A DNA stretch of 62,519 nt from Sphingomonas palustris (GCA_026225215.1 JAMFSI010000012.1:1-62519), one strand, 5' to 3'; shown: positions 48,968 to 58,517, counted from the first letter of the stretch. Notes: a model not told the origin generated them from the letters alone. Numbers and translations: made by a program.

Positions 48968-49336
48968 TTACTTCTTCTTGCCGGCGATGGGCTTGGCCTT
49001 GCCCTTGCGGGTACGGGCATTGGTGTGCGTGCGCTGGCCACGAACCGGCAGCCCCTTGCGATGACGCAACCCGCGATAGCAGGCCAGATCCATCAGGCGC
49101 TTGATGTTCATCGCGGTTTCGCGACGAAGATCGCCTTCCACGGTGTGATCCGCGTCGATCGCTTCGCGGATATGCAGCACTTCCTGATCGGTCAGATCCT
49201 GCACCCGGCGGGAATGATCGATACCGATCTTGTCGGCAATCAGCTTCGCCTTATGCGGACCAATGCCATGAATATAGGTCAGCGCGATGATCACGCGCTT
49301 ATTAGTGGGGATATTTACCCCGGCAATACGAGCCAC
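48968..49336 (-). CDS. rpsM: 30S ribosomal protein S13
   Basis: 122 residues; [20 protein letters not shown] start, [37 protein letters not shown] and Lys-rich tail. First gene of the alpha operon here. It is separated from adk by the SRPBCC gene and a repeat, and has its own candidate promoter at 49513-49541. Confidence 0.98.
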   Translation of the reverse strand: MARIAGVNIPTNKRVIIALTYIHGIGPHKAKLIADKIGIDHSRRVQDLTDQEVLHIREAIDADHTVEGDLRRETAMNIKRLMDLACYRGLRHRKGLPVRGQRTHTNARTRKGKAKPIAGKKK

Positions 49337-49859
49337 TTACTTCTCCATGCTCCACGGAATATGGCAGCTTTCCGTAAGGAAAATGGCAACCAACTCCATC
49401 TCAACGCTTTGCCACAACGACCTCATCGGGGCCCGAACGGAAAAAAGCCCGGTTGGCGTGCATGTCTGCAACCGCCTGCCGGACTGAACCCGATTTTGTC
49501 GCGTGAAGGGCGCGCTTAAGGTGATTCGGCCGGACTGTCAACAGCCCAACCGATCAAACCGGCGCATACCGCAGTCGCGCCATGGAGGAGCAAAAATCCC
49601 ACCGCATCGTCGCCTGCTGATGCCGGTTTTAGCCTACTCGGCTCGCCTAGTCAAAGCTTAGAGCCGGATGGTGCCGGATGGTGCAAGATTGACTCAGCCG
49701 GGCCTGAGAGACTGCCTCGAAATCCGCTAAAGAGCGGATTTAGAAGTCTGTGCCGTCCCGCTCCCCCTGCCCAACCACCCGTTAAAGGTACCCTGTGGGT
49801 GGTTGGGCAGGGGGAGCGGGACGGCACAGACTATCCGAAACGAAGTTTCAGATAAGGCA
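49337..49859. other. Interrupted adk-rpsM junction: leader of rpsM plus repeat
   Basis: 523 bp without a gene. From rpsM outward it holds an about 170-base leader, the promoter-like pair at 49513-49541, about 160 bp of unremarkable sequence, and nested-palindrome copy C. In most bacteria this junction is short. Confidence 0.5.
49513..49541 (-). promoter_or_regulatory. Candidate promoter of the rpsM-rpsK-rpoA-rplQ unit
   Basis: On the minus strand a perfect TTGACA (49541-49536) and TAAGCG (49518-49513) are separated by 17 bp. The same layout, with TAAGGG, lies upstream of rplO at 53327-53355. The transcript would start near 49505 with an about 170-base leader. Confidence 0.5.
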
Positions 49860-49863
49860 CTAA
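49705..49863. repeat. Nested palindrome, copy C (159 bp, perfect 36-bp arms)
   Basis: Arms at 49745-49780 and 49797-49832 are perfectly inverted over 36 bp around a 16-bp centre with GGTACC. Small hairpins flank them: AAATCCGCT/AGCGGATTT on the left, CCGAAAC/GTTTC on the right. Its end contains the stop codon of the SRPBCC gene (49860-49862), so that gene's end was probably set by the insertion. Confidence 0.88.
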
Positions 49864-50468
49864 CGCCCTTCCTGATCGGATGGGCCCGCCGCCTTATGCG
49901 AGGCAGCTTCGCCCAAGCGAACGAATTGCTCGGTCAGCACCTTATCGACCACCGGCGCGATCTCGTCGGGCTTCTGGCGCATAAAACCGCCGACCACGTA
50001 AGACCACGTCAGATGGGTACCACCGCCGGTGAGCGGTTTCAGCACCACCGTGAGCGTGCCGGTCAATGCTTCACCTTGCAGCGGCCCGAGCGCGCCCGAC
50101 AAGCGCAGCAATTTGGGCGGCATCGCCGCAATGACCCGCATATGCTCGATACTACCCGAATGCATATCGTCAGGCGCGCCCTTGGGCGGAGGCAACTTCT
50201 CGCAGAAGCAGCCCCCCGCTTCCGGAACGAGCGAAAGATTGCCAGCATCGCCCGACCAGCTGTGCAGCGGATTCCACCATTGTGCCGGCGCGATCAGCGC
50301 TTGCCAGACATCCAGCGGAGACTCGGCGGGCAGATCCTGTTCGGCGGCGACGACAAAGCCGGCATCCGATTTCTGAACGACGTCCGCCTGGGCATTCGCC
50401 GCCAGCACCGGCCCTATGGCCAGCATCGGGGCAAGGACCGCAGCCAGCACCAGAGACATCGCGCGCAT
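49860..50468 (-). CDS. Exported SRPBCC-family protein
   Basis: 202 residues with a signal peptide (SLVLAAVLAPMLAIGPVLAANA). The START/Bet v1-like SRPBCC fold is suggested by ESPLDVWQALIAPAQWWNPLHSWSG, LTGTLTVVLKPLTGGGTHLTWSYVVGG and a long C-terminal helix (PVVDKVLTEQFVRLGEAA). Such proteins bind hydrophobic ligands. It sits between adk and rpsM, where most genomes have no gene, and its stop codon is inside a repeat. Confidence 0.75.
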   Translation of the reverse strand: MRAMSLVLAAVLAPMLAIGPVLAANAQADVVQKSDAGFVVAAEQDLPAESPLDVWQALIAPAQWWNPLHSWSGDAGNLSLVPEAGGCFCEKLPPPKGAPDDMHSGSIEHMRVIAAMPPKLLRLSGALGPLQGEALTGTLTVVLKPLTGGGTHLTWSYVVGGFMRQKPDEIAPVVDKVLTEQFVRLGEAASHKAAGPSDQEGR

Positions 50469-50513
50469 CCGAGCACTCCTTCCGTGGCGGCCGCTAGCCG
50501 ATCACCACCGCGG

Positions 50514-51173
50514 TCAATGCGTGACCTTTTGACCGATCGCACTTTCGATCGCGGCGGTGACGTGATCCATCTCGGCCATGCCGTCCACCCGCGCGACAAT
50601 GCCGCGAGCTTCGTAGATCGGCAGGATCGGCGCAGTCTTGGCGCGGTACTCGGCCATTCTGGTGCGCACGGTCGCCTCGTTATCGTCCGGACGGCGCTTG
50701 AATTCGGTGCTACCGCATTTGTCGCGGACGCCGACCTGGCGGGGTTGTTCGAACTTGTCGTGATAGCCCTTGCCGCATTGCGCGCAGGTGAAGCGGCCGG
50801 TGATCCGTTCGACCAGCGCGTCCTCGTCCACCACCAGTTCGATGACATGATCGAGCTTGCGCCCGCGGGCGGCCAGGATGTCATCGAGCGACGCGGACTG
50901 CGCCTCGGTGCGCGGATAGCCGTCGAAGATCGCGCCGACGCCCGAACCCATGGCATCCAGCTCTTCGCCGATCAGCGCCGAGACGATCTCGTCCGACACC
51001 AATTCGCCACGCTCCATCACCGCCTTGGCTTGCAGGCCCACCGGCGTACCGGCCTTGACCGCGGCGCGCAGCATATCGCCCGTCGACAGCTGCCGCATGC
51101 CGTAATGCTCGACCAGACGTTGTGCCTGGGTTCCCTTGCCCGCTCCCGGCGGCCCCAACAGAATTATGTTCAC
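50514..51173 (-). CDS. adk: Adenylate kinase
   Basis: 219 residues, long form. P-loop GPPGAGKGTQ at 7-16; IFDGYPRTEAQ; LID domain (about 125-165) with CAQCGKGYHDKF and later RDKCGSTEFKRRPDDNE. In related zinc-type LIDs the second motif is usually CxxC; here it is R-D-K-C, leaving three Cys. Interconverts ATP + AMP and 2 ADP. Follows secY as usual. Confidence 0.97.
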   Translation of the reverse strand: MNIILLGPPGAGKGTQAQRLVEHYGMRQLSTGDMLRAAVKAGTPVGLQAKAVMERGELVSDEIVSALIGEELDAMGSGVGAIFDGYPRTEAQSASLDDILAARGRKLDHVIELVVDEDALVERITGRFTCAQCGKGYHDKFEQPRQVGVRDKCGSTEFKRRPDDNEATVRTRMAEYRAKTAPILPIYEARGIVARVDGMAEMDHVTAAIESAIGQKVTH

Positions 51174-51203
51174 GGGGATTCTCCTCTCCCAATGCCCTAA
51201 AGT

Positions 51204-52571
51204 TTAGCGCAGCCGTCCCTTGAGTTTCGCCTTCTTGATCAGATCGCCATACTGGTGCGCCAGCAGATGCGACTGAATCTGGGTAATCGTATCGACGGTG
51301 ACATTGACGACAATCAACAAGCTGGTGCCGCCCGCAAAAAACAACCGCACGCCGGTCTGCGCGATCACCCATTCCGGAATGACGCATACCACGGTGATAT
51401 AAGCCGCACCGATCACGGTGATCCGGGTCAGCACATAATCGAGATAGTTCGCGGTGCTCTTGCCCGGTCGGATGCCCGGAATGAAGCCGCCATTGCGCTT
51501 GAGATTATCGGCGGTTTCTTCGGGATTGAATACTACGGCAGTGTAGAAGAAGCAGAAGAAGATGATCCCCGCCGCATACAGCAGCATATAAAGCGGCTTG
51601 CCGTGCCCGAGATATTGGTTGAGCGCGATGATCGCCCCACCCAACCGCGAATCCGGCGACACCGATTTGCCCGCAAACTGAGTGATGGTCAGCGGCAGCA
51701 ACAGCAGCGAAGAGGCGAAGATCGGCGGGATCACCCCCGAGGTATTCAGCTTCAACGGCAGATGGCTGCGATCGGCCTGCATCATGCCATTGGCACTGGC
51801 GCGTTTGGGATATTGGATCAGCAGCCGCCGCGTCGCCCGCTCCATGAAGGCGATGAACAGGATGAGCCCGATCAGCAGCGCGACCATCATGATGATCGTA
51901 AAGGGCCCGATCGAGCCCGATCGGCCACCTTCGAACAGCTGCGCAATAAATGTCGGCATCTGGGCGACAATGCCCGCCATGATGATCAGCGAAGTGCCAT
52001 TGCCGATCCCGCGCGAGGTGATCTGCTCGCCCAGCCACAGCAGGAACATGGTTCCACCAATCAAGCTGATCACCGCGCTGACGCGAAACAGCATGCCGGG
52101 AATCACCACCGCCTGGAGCCCGCTCGAAGCGCCGTAAGCCTCCAGCCCCGAAGCGACGAACCAGCCCTGAATCGCCGTCAACAGCACAGCGCCATAGCGC
52201 GTGTACTGGTTGAGCTTCTGCCGCCCGCTCTCGCCTTCCTTCTTCAGCGACGCCAGCGCCGGATGCAGGGACGAGGCCAACTGCACCACGATCGAAGCGG
52301 TGATATACGGCATCACCCCCAGCGCGATCAGGCTCATGCGCTGCAGCGATCCGCCCGAAAACGTGTTGAAGATGTCAAGGATACCGCCCTGAGTGTGGCT
52401 ATACAGCGTCTGCAGCACCAGCGGATTGACGCCGGGCAGCGGCACGAAGCTCAGGAAGCGGAATACGACCAGCGCGCCCACGGTGAACCAGATACGGTTC
52501 TTGAGCTCGGTCGCCTTCGAGAAATTGGCGAGGCTGAGATTGCTCGCGATATTGTCGGCGCGTGAAGCCAT
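51204..52571 (-). CDS. secY: Preprotein translocase subunit SecY
   Basis: 455 residues from ATG 52571 (MASRADNIASNLSL); a longer start at 52595 is not supported by family alignment. Ten membrane helices, with signatures ATELKNRIWFTVGALVVFRF, GVMPYITASIVVQL, GMFL-type channel helices and FYTAVVFNPEETADNLKRNGGFIPGIRPG. Forms the protein-conducting channel with SecE and SecG. Confidence 0.97.
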   Translation of the reverse strand: MASRADNIASNLSLANFSKATELKNRIWFTVGALVVFRFLSFVPLPGVNPLVLQTLYSHTQGGILDIFNTFSGGSLQRMSLIALGVMPYITASIVVQLASSLHPALASLKKEGESGRQKLNQYTRYGAVLLTAIQGWFVASGLEAYGASSGLQAVVIPGMLFRVSAVISLIGGTMFLLWLGEQITSRGIGNGTSLIIMAGIVAQMPTFIAQLFEGGRSGSIGPFTIIMMVALLIGLILFIAFMERATRRLLIQYPKRASANGMMQADRSHLPLKLNTSGVIPPIFASSLLLLPLTITQFAGKSVSPDSRLGGAIIALNQYLGHGKPLYMLLYAAGIIFFCFFYTAVVFNPEETADNLKRNGGFIPGIRPGKSTANYLDYVLTRITVIGAAYITVVCVIPEWVIAQTGVRLFFAGGTSLLIVVNVTVDTITQIQSHLLAHQYGDLIKKAKLKGRLR

Positions 52572-52744
52572 CGGAAATTGGAACCTTGCTTGCACTTACT
52601 GGGGATGCCGAGTCCTTGGCCATCAACCCCGGGTCAGCTTCGTCCCATATAGGCAGGTTTCGTCAATGTCGAACCCCCCAAGGACATTGCCAGCACCATC
52701 CCCGCCGCGATGGGCCGGGATGGCGCCCTAGCACATGTCCGCCT

Positions 52745-53281
52745 TTACTTGGCCCGGAGCGCCTTGCTGGCTTCCTTGTTGACTTCGCGGCGAGCGGTCT
52801 TCTTCTCGTGCTCGCTGGGCTTGGCCTCGGGCAGTTCCACCGAACCGCCAGCCTTTTCGACCGCGGCGCGCGCGCCTGCCGAGACGCCAGTGACCGCGAA
52901 GCTGGCCTTGGCGGTGAATTCACCCTTGGCCAGCAGCCGCACGCCATCCTTGCCGCCACGGGCCAGACCGACCGACTGCAGCGTGGCATGATCGATGACC
53001 TTGCTGGCGTCGAGCTTGCCGGCATCGATCAGCTTCTGGATGAGCCCGAGATTGACCTCAGCGTAATCCTTGGCAAAGATATTGTTGAAGCCGCGCTTCG
53101 GGATACGCATGTGCAGCGGCATCTGGACACCCTCGAAGCCATTCACCGAAACGCCCGAACGCGCCTTGGCGCCCTTCTGACCACGCCCGGCGGTCTTGCC
53201 CTTACCCGAGCCGATGCCGCGTCCGACGCGCATACGACCCTTGCGGGAGCCAGGATTGTCGCGGATTTCGTTCAGTTTCAT
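52745..53281 (-). CDS. rplO: 50S ribosomal protein L15
   Basis: 178 residues from ATG 53281 ([14 protein letters not shown]). [22 protein letters not shown] and [18 protein letters not shown] are diagnostic. It normally follows rpmD; here an acyltransferase gene intervenes, and a candidate promoter is found at 53327-53355. The C-terminal tail is Lys/Ala-rich ([15 protein letters not shown]). Confidence 0.97.
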   Translation of the reverse strand: MKLNEIRDNPGSRKGRMRVGRGIGSGKGKTAGRGQKGAKARSGVSVNGFEGVQMPLHMRIPKRGFNNIFAKDYAEVNLGLIQKLIDAGKLDASKVIDHATLQSVGLARGGKDGVRLLAKGEFTAKASFAVTGVSAGARAAVEKAGGSVELPEAKPSEHEKKTARREVNKEASKALRAK

Positions 53282-53326
53282 GATATGCACTCGCTTTCGC
53301 TTTAGTCGCGCTAATGGGAGGCGCGG

Positions 53327-53355
53327 CCCTTAGCGGAAGCCAGATGCGTTGTCAC
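53327..53355 (-). promoter_or_regulatory. Candidate promoter of rplO-secY-adk
   Basis: On the minus strand GTGACA (53355-53350) and TAAGGG (53332-53327) are 17 bp apart, 46 bp before the rplO ATG. The shape is like the pair before rpsM. It would supply transcription lost at the terminator after rpmD. Confidence 0.45.
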
Positions 53356-53377
53356 CCCTAAAGCTGTTCGGCAGCAT

Positions 53378-54499
53378 TCACGCCATCACCGACTCCGCCC
53401 CCGCCTGCTTTGCCAACGACCGCCTTGCCCGCTCGATCCGCTGGTCGAGAAATCTGACAACGATGTATGCCAGCAACAAACTCTCTATCGCCACTGCCAA
53501 AGTCAGCAATGCGCGGTGCCCAACAAGCACCGGGATGCCGTTCAGCATACCGAAGACCAGAAGTTGATCGAGGTAGAGTGGATAGGAAAGTTCACCCACC
53601 GCCCGGTCCCAGCGCTTGTGGCGGGTCCAGCCGTGGATCGCCGGCAGCCCGACCGCCATCAGTACCAGCAACGCAAACCGCGGAGCCGAGAAGAAACCGT
53701 TAGTAGGCTCGCTGCCGACCAGTGGCTCGTACAGTAGGATTGCTGCCGGTATCGTCAGCGCAAGGCCCCTTGCCCAACCTCGATCCCACCGGGCTCGGTC
53801 TGCAGCCCAGGCTCGATACGCCAAAGCGCCAGCGAGGAACAATGCCAGCTCAAAGGGAAAAAAACGATAGGAGAACGGATCATCGGCGTAACCAAACAGC
53901 GCTGCGACTACCCGACCGGCTAACGAAACCGCCATCAAGGCAGCAATTTGCCCGGTGGGCCGCCGAACTATAAACGGTGCCATCGCATAGAACATCATTT
54001 CGAGAGACAACGACCATGCCATGGGAATGGCCATGAAATGAAACACACCCAACGATCCGCCATGGAAAGAGTGGATCGTCCAAACGAGATGCCCGTGGTC
54101 AATCTTCAACCAAAGCGTCAAATCCTGCCCTAGAACCGTAAGGTTCAGGAGCCCCAGCAGCATTTTACCCGGTAAATTAACCGTCGGCTCGATATATGGC
54201 CACAGTGGCGAAGCACCCGAAGTCCACTGTGCCGCCAGGAAAACCCCGAGATACAGGCCGAAAAAGACATAGTAGAGGCTGAAAATGCGGATCGCACGGT
54301 TGGTGTAAAAGGTGCGATTGAGTTCTGGTCGATCGTAGCGCTCGTTAAGCACCAGCCCCATGTAAAAACCAGAAATGATGAAAAAGCATTCGACGGCTAG
54401 CGGGCCACCGATGATGGTGTAGCTACCCCAGGGTGTCGGCAGACCGCCCGTGTGTTCGAACAGCACGGACAACGCCAGCAGCACCCTCAGCAGCCCCAT
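53378..54499 (-). CDS. Acyltransferase-3 (OafA-like) membrane protein inserted in the spc operon
   Basis: 373 residues, about ten membrane helices. Family signatures: N-terminal LRVLLALSVLFEHTGG (catalytic His), LAVECFFIISGFYMGLVL, YTNRAIRIFSLYYV (Arg-x-x-Arg-type motif after helix 2), WSLSLEMMFYAMAP (conserved Glu). These proteins transfer acetyl or other acyl groups to surface polysaccharides. It lies between rpmD and rplO in the operon's direction, with a terminator and promoter-like pair upstream. Base composition looks somewhat lower in GC than the flanking ribosomal genes, suggesting acquisition. Confidence 0.88.
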   Translation of the reverse strand: MGLLRVLLALSVLFEHTGGLPTPWGSYTIIGGPLAVECFFIISGFYMGLVLNERYDRPELNRTFYTNRAIRIFSLYYVFFGLYLGVFLAAQWTSGASPLWPYIEPTVNLPGKMLLGLLNLTVLGQDLTLWLKIDHGHLVWTIHSFHGGSLGVFHFMAIPMAWSLSLEMMFYAMAPFIVRRPTGQIAALMAVSLAGRVVAALFGYADDPFSYRFFPFELALFLAGALAYRAWAADRARWDRGWARGLALTIPAAILLYEPLVGSEPTNGFFSAPRFALLVLMAVGLPAIHGWTRHKRWDRAVGELSYPLYLDQLLVFGMLNGIPVLVGHRALLTLAVAIESLLLAYIVVRFLDQRIERARRSLAKQAGAESVMA

Positions 54500-54559
54500 G
54501 CCTGTTCTCTCGCTCCGCGCAGGCTCTCCGCCGTGCCAACATATCGCCTAGCTCAGCCA

Positions 54560-54588
54560 TGGTTAACGAATGACCCTGGAGTTCTCAA
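54560..54588 (-). promoter_or_regulatory. Candidate promoter of the acyltransferase gene
   Basis: On the minus strand TTGAGA (54588-54583) and TAACCA (54565-54560) are 17 bp apart, directly after the terminator and about 60 bp before the acyltransferase ATG. Confidence 0.4.
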
Positions 54589-54610
54589 AATATCCCGATA
54601 TCCATGAACG

Positions 54611-54643
54611 AAAGCACCGTCGGGGGTAACCCGACGGTGCTTT
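54611..54643 (-). terminator. Strong terminator between rpmD and the acyltransferase gene
   Basis: A perfect inverted repeat: AGCACCGTCGGG (about 54612-54623) with CCCGACGGTGCT (about 54629-54640) around five bases. TTT follows on the plus strand and TTTCGTTC on the minus strand, so it should act on transcripts leaving rpmD and possibly in both directions. It splits the S10-spc cluster. Confidence 0.75.
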
Positions 54644-54715
54644 TAGAACTGACTACCAAGTAGAGCTCCGCTGAAACCTTGGGCATCGGCCCCGTTACAG
54701 CGAGACCGGTATGCC

Positions 54716-54907
54716 CTAGTCGATCACCGCCACCATATGCGGCAGCTTGGCGATAGCGCCGCGCGATTCGGGGCTGTCTTCGACCTCGACCACGCGGTGC
54801 ATCTTGCCCAGGCCCAGACCAATCAGGATCTTCTTCTGAGCCTCAGGACGGCGGATCGGCGAACCGATCTGCTTGATCTTGATTGTCTTTTTAGGAGTGG
54901 GGGCCAT
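54716..54907 (-). CDS. rpmD: 50S ribosomal protein L30
   Basis: 63 residues; [38 protein letters not shown] is the full L30 pattern. Five bases after rpsE; followed not by rplO but by a terminator and the acyltransferase gene. Confidence 0.96.
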   Translation of the reverse strand: MAPTPKKTIKIKQIGSPIRRPEAQKKILIGLGLGKMHRVVEVEDSPESRGAIAKLPHMVAVID

Positions 54908-54912
54908 CGTGC

Positions 54913-55638
54913 TTACTCCGTAATCGCGTCGGCGGCCGCTTCGGCCTCGACGACAGTTGCGCCACCACGGCCGAGCAGGTCGGCGATCTTCTTACCGCGA
55001 CGCTGCGACACCGACTTCGGCGAAGTCTGGTCGGTCAGCGCGTCGAAAGTGGCGCGGATCATGTTGTAGGGGTTCGAAGTGCCGACCGACTTGGTCACCA
55101 CGTCATGCACACCCAGGCTCTCGAACACAGCGCGCATCGGGCCACCGGCGATGATGCCGGTACCCGCCGGCGCCGAACGTAGATTGACCTTGCCTGCGCC
55201 AAAACGACCCTTGCCGTCGTGATGCAACGTGCGGCCTTCCTTGAGCGGGACGCGGACCATCTTCTTCTTGGCCGAAGCCGTCGCCTTGGTGATCGCCTCA
55301 GGCACTTCGCGTGCCTTGCCGTGGCCAAAACCGACGCGGCCCTTGCCATCGCCGACCACGACCAGCGCGGCAAAACCGAAGCGCTTGCCACCCTTCACCG
55401 TCTTGGAAACGCGGTTGATGTGAACCAGCTTCTCGATCAGCTCTTCGCCGCCGTCTTCGGCGCCGCCGCGTCCGCCACGGCGGTCATCACGACGACCCCC
55501 ACGGTTGCCACCGGGACGATCACGATCATTGCCGCCACGGCCACGGCCACGGCCACGCGCTTCGCGCTGGTCGCCTTCCGGAGCGGCAGTTGCAGTTTCA
55601 ACGGGCACATCGGCCTGGGTGTTGGTTTCATCAGCCAT
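54913..55638 (-). CDS. rpsE: 30S ribosomal protein S5 with RGG-rich N-terminal extension
   Basis: 241 residues, against about 165-200 in most bacteria. The S5 core starts near residue 65 ([50 protein letters not shown]). The extra N-terminus is acidic then Arg/Gly-rich ([23 protein letters not shown]), an RNA-binding-like tail seen in some alphaproteobacteria. Confidence 0.97.
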   Translation of the reverse strand: MADETNTQADVPVETATAAPEGDQREARGRGRGRGGNDRDRPGGNRGGRRDDRRGGRGGAEDGGEELIEKLVHINRVSKTVKGGKRFGFAALVVVGDGKGRVGFGHGKAREVPEAITKATASAKKKMVRVPLKEGRTLHHDGKGRFGAGKVNLRSAPAGTGIIAGGPMRAVFESLGVHDVVTKSVGTSNPYNMIRATFDALTDQTSPKSVSQRRGKKIADLLGRGGATVVEAEAAADAITE

Positions 55639-55640
55639 CG

Positions 55641-55991
55641 TTAAAACTCCAGCCCGCCTTCACGCGCAGCGTCAGCCAGCGCCTTGACGCGGCCATGAAA
55701 CAGAAAACCGCCGCGATCGAACACGACAGCGGTGATGCCCGCCTGCTTTGCAGCTTCGGCCAGCGCCTTGCCCACGTCCGTCGCCGAGGCGACATTCGCG
55801 CCCAGCGCCTTTTCGCCCTTCTTCAACGACGAGGCAGCAGCGATAGTGCGGCCCTGCGCGTCATCGATGATCTGAGCGTAGATATGACGACCCGAACGGT
55901 GAACCGAAAGCCGCGGACGACCGCCGGCACGCGCCTTGAGCGCGGTGCGGACGCGTTGACGACGGCGTTCGAAAAGAGAGAGCTTGGCCAT
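55641..55991 (-). CDS. rplR: 50S ribosomal protein L18
   Basis: 116 residues; [58 protein letters not shown]. Shares one base with the rplF stop and lies two bases before rpsE. Confidence 0.97.
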   Translation of the reverse strand: MAKLSLFERRRQRVRTALKARAGGRPRLSVHRSGRHIYAQIIDDAQGRTIAAASSLKKGEKALGANVASATDVGKALAEAAKQAGITAVVFDRGGFLFHGRVKALADAAREGGLEF

Positions 55992-56524
55992 TACTTCTTC
56001 TTCCCTTCCTTGCGGAAGATGTACTCGCCGCGGTACTTGATGCCCTTGCCCTTGTACGGCTCGGGCTTGCGCCAGCGGCGAATTTCGGCGGCAACCTGGC
56101 CGACCTTCTGCTTGTCGATCCCGGAGATCTCAATCGTGGTGTTATCCGGGGTCTTGATCTCGATGCCCTCGGGCACGGCGAAATCGACATCGTGGCTGTA
56201 GCCGAGCTGCAGCTTCAGATTGCGACCCTGGGAATTGGCGCGATAGCCGACACCAGTGATCTCGAGCACCTTGGTGTAACCCGTCGTGACGCCGGTCACC
56301 AGGTTTTCCACCAGCGTGCGCTGCATGCCCCAGAAGGCGCGAGCCTGCTTGGAATCATTGGCCGGTTGCACCGAAATGCCACCGTCGCTGATCTCATAGC
56401 TGATGTCGTTGACCAGACCGAGCGTCAGAGTGCCCTTCGGGCCCTTCACCGTCAGCGTGCCATCCGCGATCGCCGCGGTGACACCGCCGGGAACGGGAAC
56501 CGGCCTTTTACCGATACGGCTCAT
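55991..56524 (-). CDS. rplF: 50S ribosomal protein L6
   Basis: 177 residues; [22 protein letters not shown]-like [33 protein letters not shown], and the end [23 protein letters not shown]. Shares one base with the rpsH stop. Confidence 0.97.
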   Translation of the reverse strand: MSRIGKRPVPVPGGVTAAIADGTLTVKGPKGTLTLGLVNDISYEISDGGISVQPANDSKQARAFWGMQRTLVENLVTGVTTGYTKVLEITGVGYRANSQGRNLKLQLGYSHDVDFAVPEGIEIKTPDNTTIEISGIDKQKVGQVAAEIRRWRKPEPYKGKGIKYRGEYIFRKEGKKK

Positions 56525-56919
56525 CAGAATACCTCCGCCAGCACTTCGCCACCGACGTTGCTGGCGCGCGCCTCGGCATCCGAGAGCACGCCGCGCGGCG
56601 TCGAGACGATGGTGATGCCCAAGCCATTGCGGATCACCGGCAGCTCCTTGCTGCCCGAATAGACCCGGCGGCCCGGCTTCGAGACGCGCGCGACATGCTT
56701 GATCGCCGGCTCGCCTTCGAAATACTTCAGTTCGATGCGCAGCTGCGGATGGACGCCGGTAGCGTCCTCGCTGAAGCCACGGATATAACCTTCGCGCTGC
56801 AGAACTTCGAGCACGCCAGCGCGCAGCTTCGAAGCCGGCGAAAGGACAGCGTCCTTCTTCGCACGCTGGCCATTGCGGATGCGGGTGAGCATATCACCCA
56901 GGGGATCGGTCAGTGCCAT
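56524..56919 (-). CDS. rpsH: 30S ribosomal protein S8
   Basis: 131 residues; [28 protein letters not shown], and the signature [20 protein letters not shown] near the C-terminus. Complete. Confidence 0.97.
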   Translation of the reverse strand: MALTDPLGDMLTRIRNGQRAKKDAVLSPASKLRAGVLEVLQREGYIRGFSEDATGVHPQLRIELKYFEGEPAIKHVARVSKPGRRVYSGSKELPVIRNGLGITIVSTPRGVLSDAEARASNVGGEVLAEVF

Positions 56920-56929
56920 CGCTTGATCC

Positions 56930-57235
56930 TTACCAGCTCGACTTCGTCACACCGGGGATGAGGCCCTTGTTGGCCTTGTCCCGTAGCTCGATGCGGCACA
57001 GGCCGAACTTGCGATAATAGGCGCGCGGGCGCCCGGTGGTGGCGCAGCGGTTCCGCACGCGCGTCGGGTTTGCATTGCGCGGCAGCTCGGCCAGTTTCAG
57101 CCGAGCCATCAGCCGCTCGGTTTCGTCGAGCGACTCGTCGTCTGCGATCGCCTTCAGGCGCGCAAACTTCGCTGCATATTTCTTGACGAGCGCCTTGCGG
57201 TGCTCATTCTTGTTGATCGAACTCAGTTTCGCCAT
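56930..57235 (-). CDS. rpsN: 30S ribosomal protein S14 (long, zinc-free form)
   Basis: 101 residues from ATG 57235 ([20 protein letters not shown]). The C-terminal [25 protein letters not shown] lacks the CxxC pairs of the short zinc form, as is usual in alphaproteobacteria. Confidence 0.97.
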   Translation of the reverse strand: MAKLSSINKNEHRKALVKKYAAKFARLKAIADDESLDETERLMARLKLAELPRNANPTRVRNRCATTGRPRAYYRKFGLCRIELRDKANKGLIPGVTKSSW

Positions 57236-57257
57236 GGACTTAAGCTCTCTTCCGGCT

Positions 57258-57839
57258 TCAGGCGGCTTGCTGCTGGTCAGCAGCTTCCTGGGGGAACGGG
57301 AAACCAAACAGACGGAGCAGCTCGCGCGCTTCCTCGTCGGTCTTGGCGGTGGTGGTGACGATGATATCCATGCCGCGCACCTTCTCGATCTGATCGTAGC
57401 TGATCTCCGGGAAGATGATCTGCTCTTTCAGACCCATCGCATAATTGCCGCGCCCGTCGAAGCTCTTCGGATTCAGCCCGCGAAAGTCGCGGATGCGGGG
57501 CATGGCGATGGTGATCAGGCGGTCGAGGAATTCATACATGCGCTCGCGGCGCAAGGTCACCTTGCAACCGATCGCCATGCCTTCGCGCAGCTTGAACTGT
57601 GCGACCGACTTCTTCGCCTTGGTGACAACCGGCTTTTGCCCGGCGATCAATTCCATCTCGGTGGCGGCAGTCTGGACCTTCTTCTTGTCCTGAGTGCCTT
57701 CACCCACGCCCATATTGAGCGTGATCTTGGAAATCTTCGGCACTTCAAGCTGATTCTTGTAGCCGAATTTCGCGGTCATGGCCGCAGCGATCTCGGAATC
57801 GTACTTGTTCCTGAGGCGCGGCACGTAAGCATCAGCCAT
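57258..57839 (-). CDS. rplE: 50S ribosomal protein L5
   Basis: 193 residues; [39 protein letters not shown], and [23 protein letters not shown]. Overlaps rplX by 8 bp. Confidence 0.97.
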   Translation of the reverse strand: MADAYVPRLRNKYDSEIAAAMTAKFGYKNQLEVPKISKITLNMGVGEGTQDKKKVQTAATEMELIAGQKPVVTKAKKSVAQFKLREGMAIGCKVTLRRERMYEFLDRLITIAMPRIRDFRGLNPKSFDGRGNYAMGLKEQIIFPEISYDQIEKVRGMDIIVTTTAKTDEEARELLRLFGFPFPQEAADQQQAA

Positions 57840-58149
57840 CGATCGTCTCCCCGGACTTCACGGCCACGCGGACCTTCTTGCCGTCACGTTCCTCGAACTT
57901 CACGCGGGTCGGCTTGCCGTCCTTGGTCGTCACGGCAACCTTCGAAATGGCGAGCGGCGCTTCGATCCGGTCGATACCGCCTTGCGGGTTCGCCTGGCTC
58001 GGCTTGCGATGACGCGCAGCGACATTCACGCCCTGCACGATCACCTTGCCGTCTTTCGGCAGGACTTGCAGGACAGTGCCGATGCGGCCCTTGTCCTTAC
58101 CCGAACGGACGAACACATTGTCGCCCTTCTTGATCTTCGCGGCAGCCAT
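57832..58149 (-). CDS. rplX: 50S ribosomal protein L24
   Basis: 105 residues from ATG 58149; a GTG one codon earlier is possible. [22 protein letters not shown] is the KOW motif, then [21 protein letters not shown]. Its start overlaps the rplN stop. Confidence 0.97.
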   Translation of the reverse strand: MAAAKIKKGDNVFVRSGKDKGRIGTVLQVLPKDGKVIVQGVNVAARHRKPSQANPQGGIDRIEAPLAISKVAVTTKDGKPTRVKFEERDGKKVRVAVKSGETIDG

Positions 58150-58517
58150 CACAGCACCTCCGGCGCAAGGCTGATGATCTTCATGAAACCGCGCGCGCGC
58201 AGTTCACGAACCACCGGGCCAAAGATACGCGTGCCGATCGGCTCTTCGTTCTTGTTGATCAGCACCGCGGCATTGCTGTCGAAGCGGATCACCGAACCAT
58301 CGGTGCGGCGCACATCCTTGCGGGTACGCACGATCACGGCGCGATGAACGTCGCCCTTCTTGACGCGCGCGCGCGGCTGGGCTTCCTTCACCGACACGAC
58401 GATCACGTCGCCCACGCCGGCGGTCCGGCGCTTAGATCCGCCCAGCACCTTGATGCACTGGACGCGCTTGGCGCCGCTGTTGTCAGCGACCTCAAGCTGG
58501 GATTGCATCTGGATCAT
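58149..58517 (-). CDS. rplN: 50S ribosomal protein L14
   Basis: 122 residues; [28 protein letters not shown] and [14 protein letters not shown] are the conserved ends. Complete. Confidence 0.98.
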   Translation of the reverse strand: MIQMQSQLEVADNSGAKRVQCIKVLGGSKRRTAGVGDVIVVSVKEAQPRARVKKGDVHRAVIVRTRKDVRRTDGSVIRFDSNAAVLINKNEEPIGTRIFGPVVRELRARGFMKIISLAPEVL

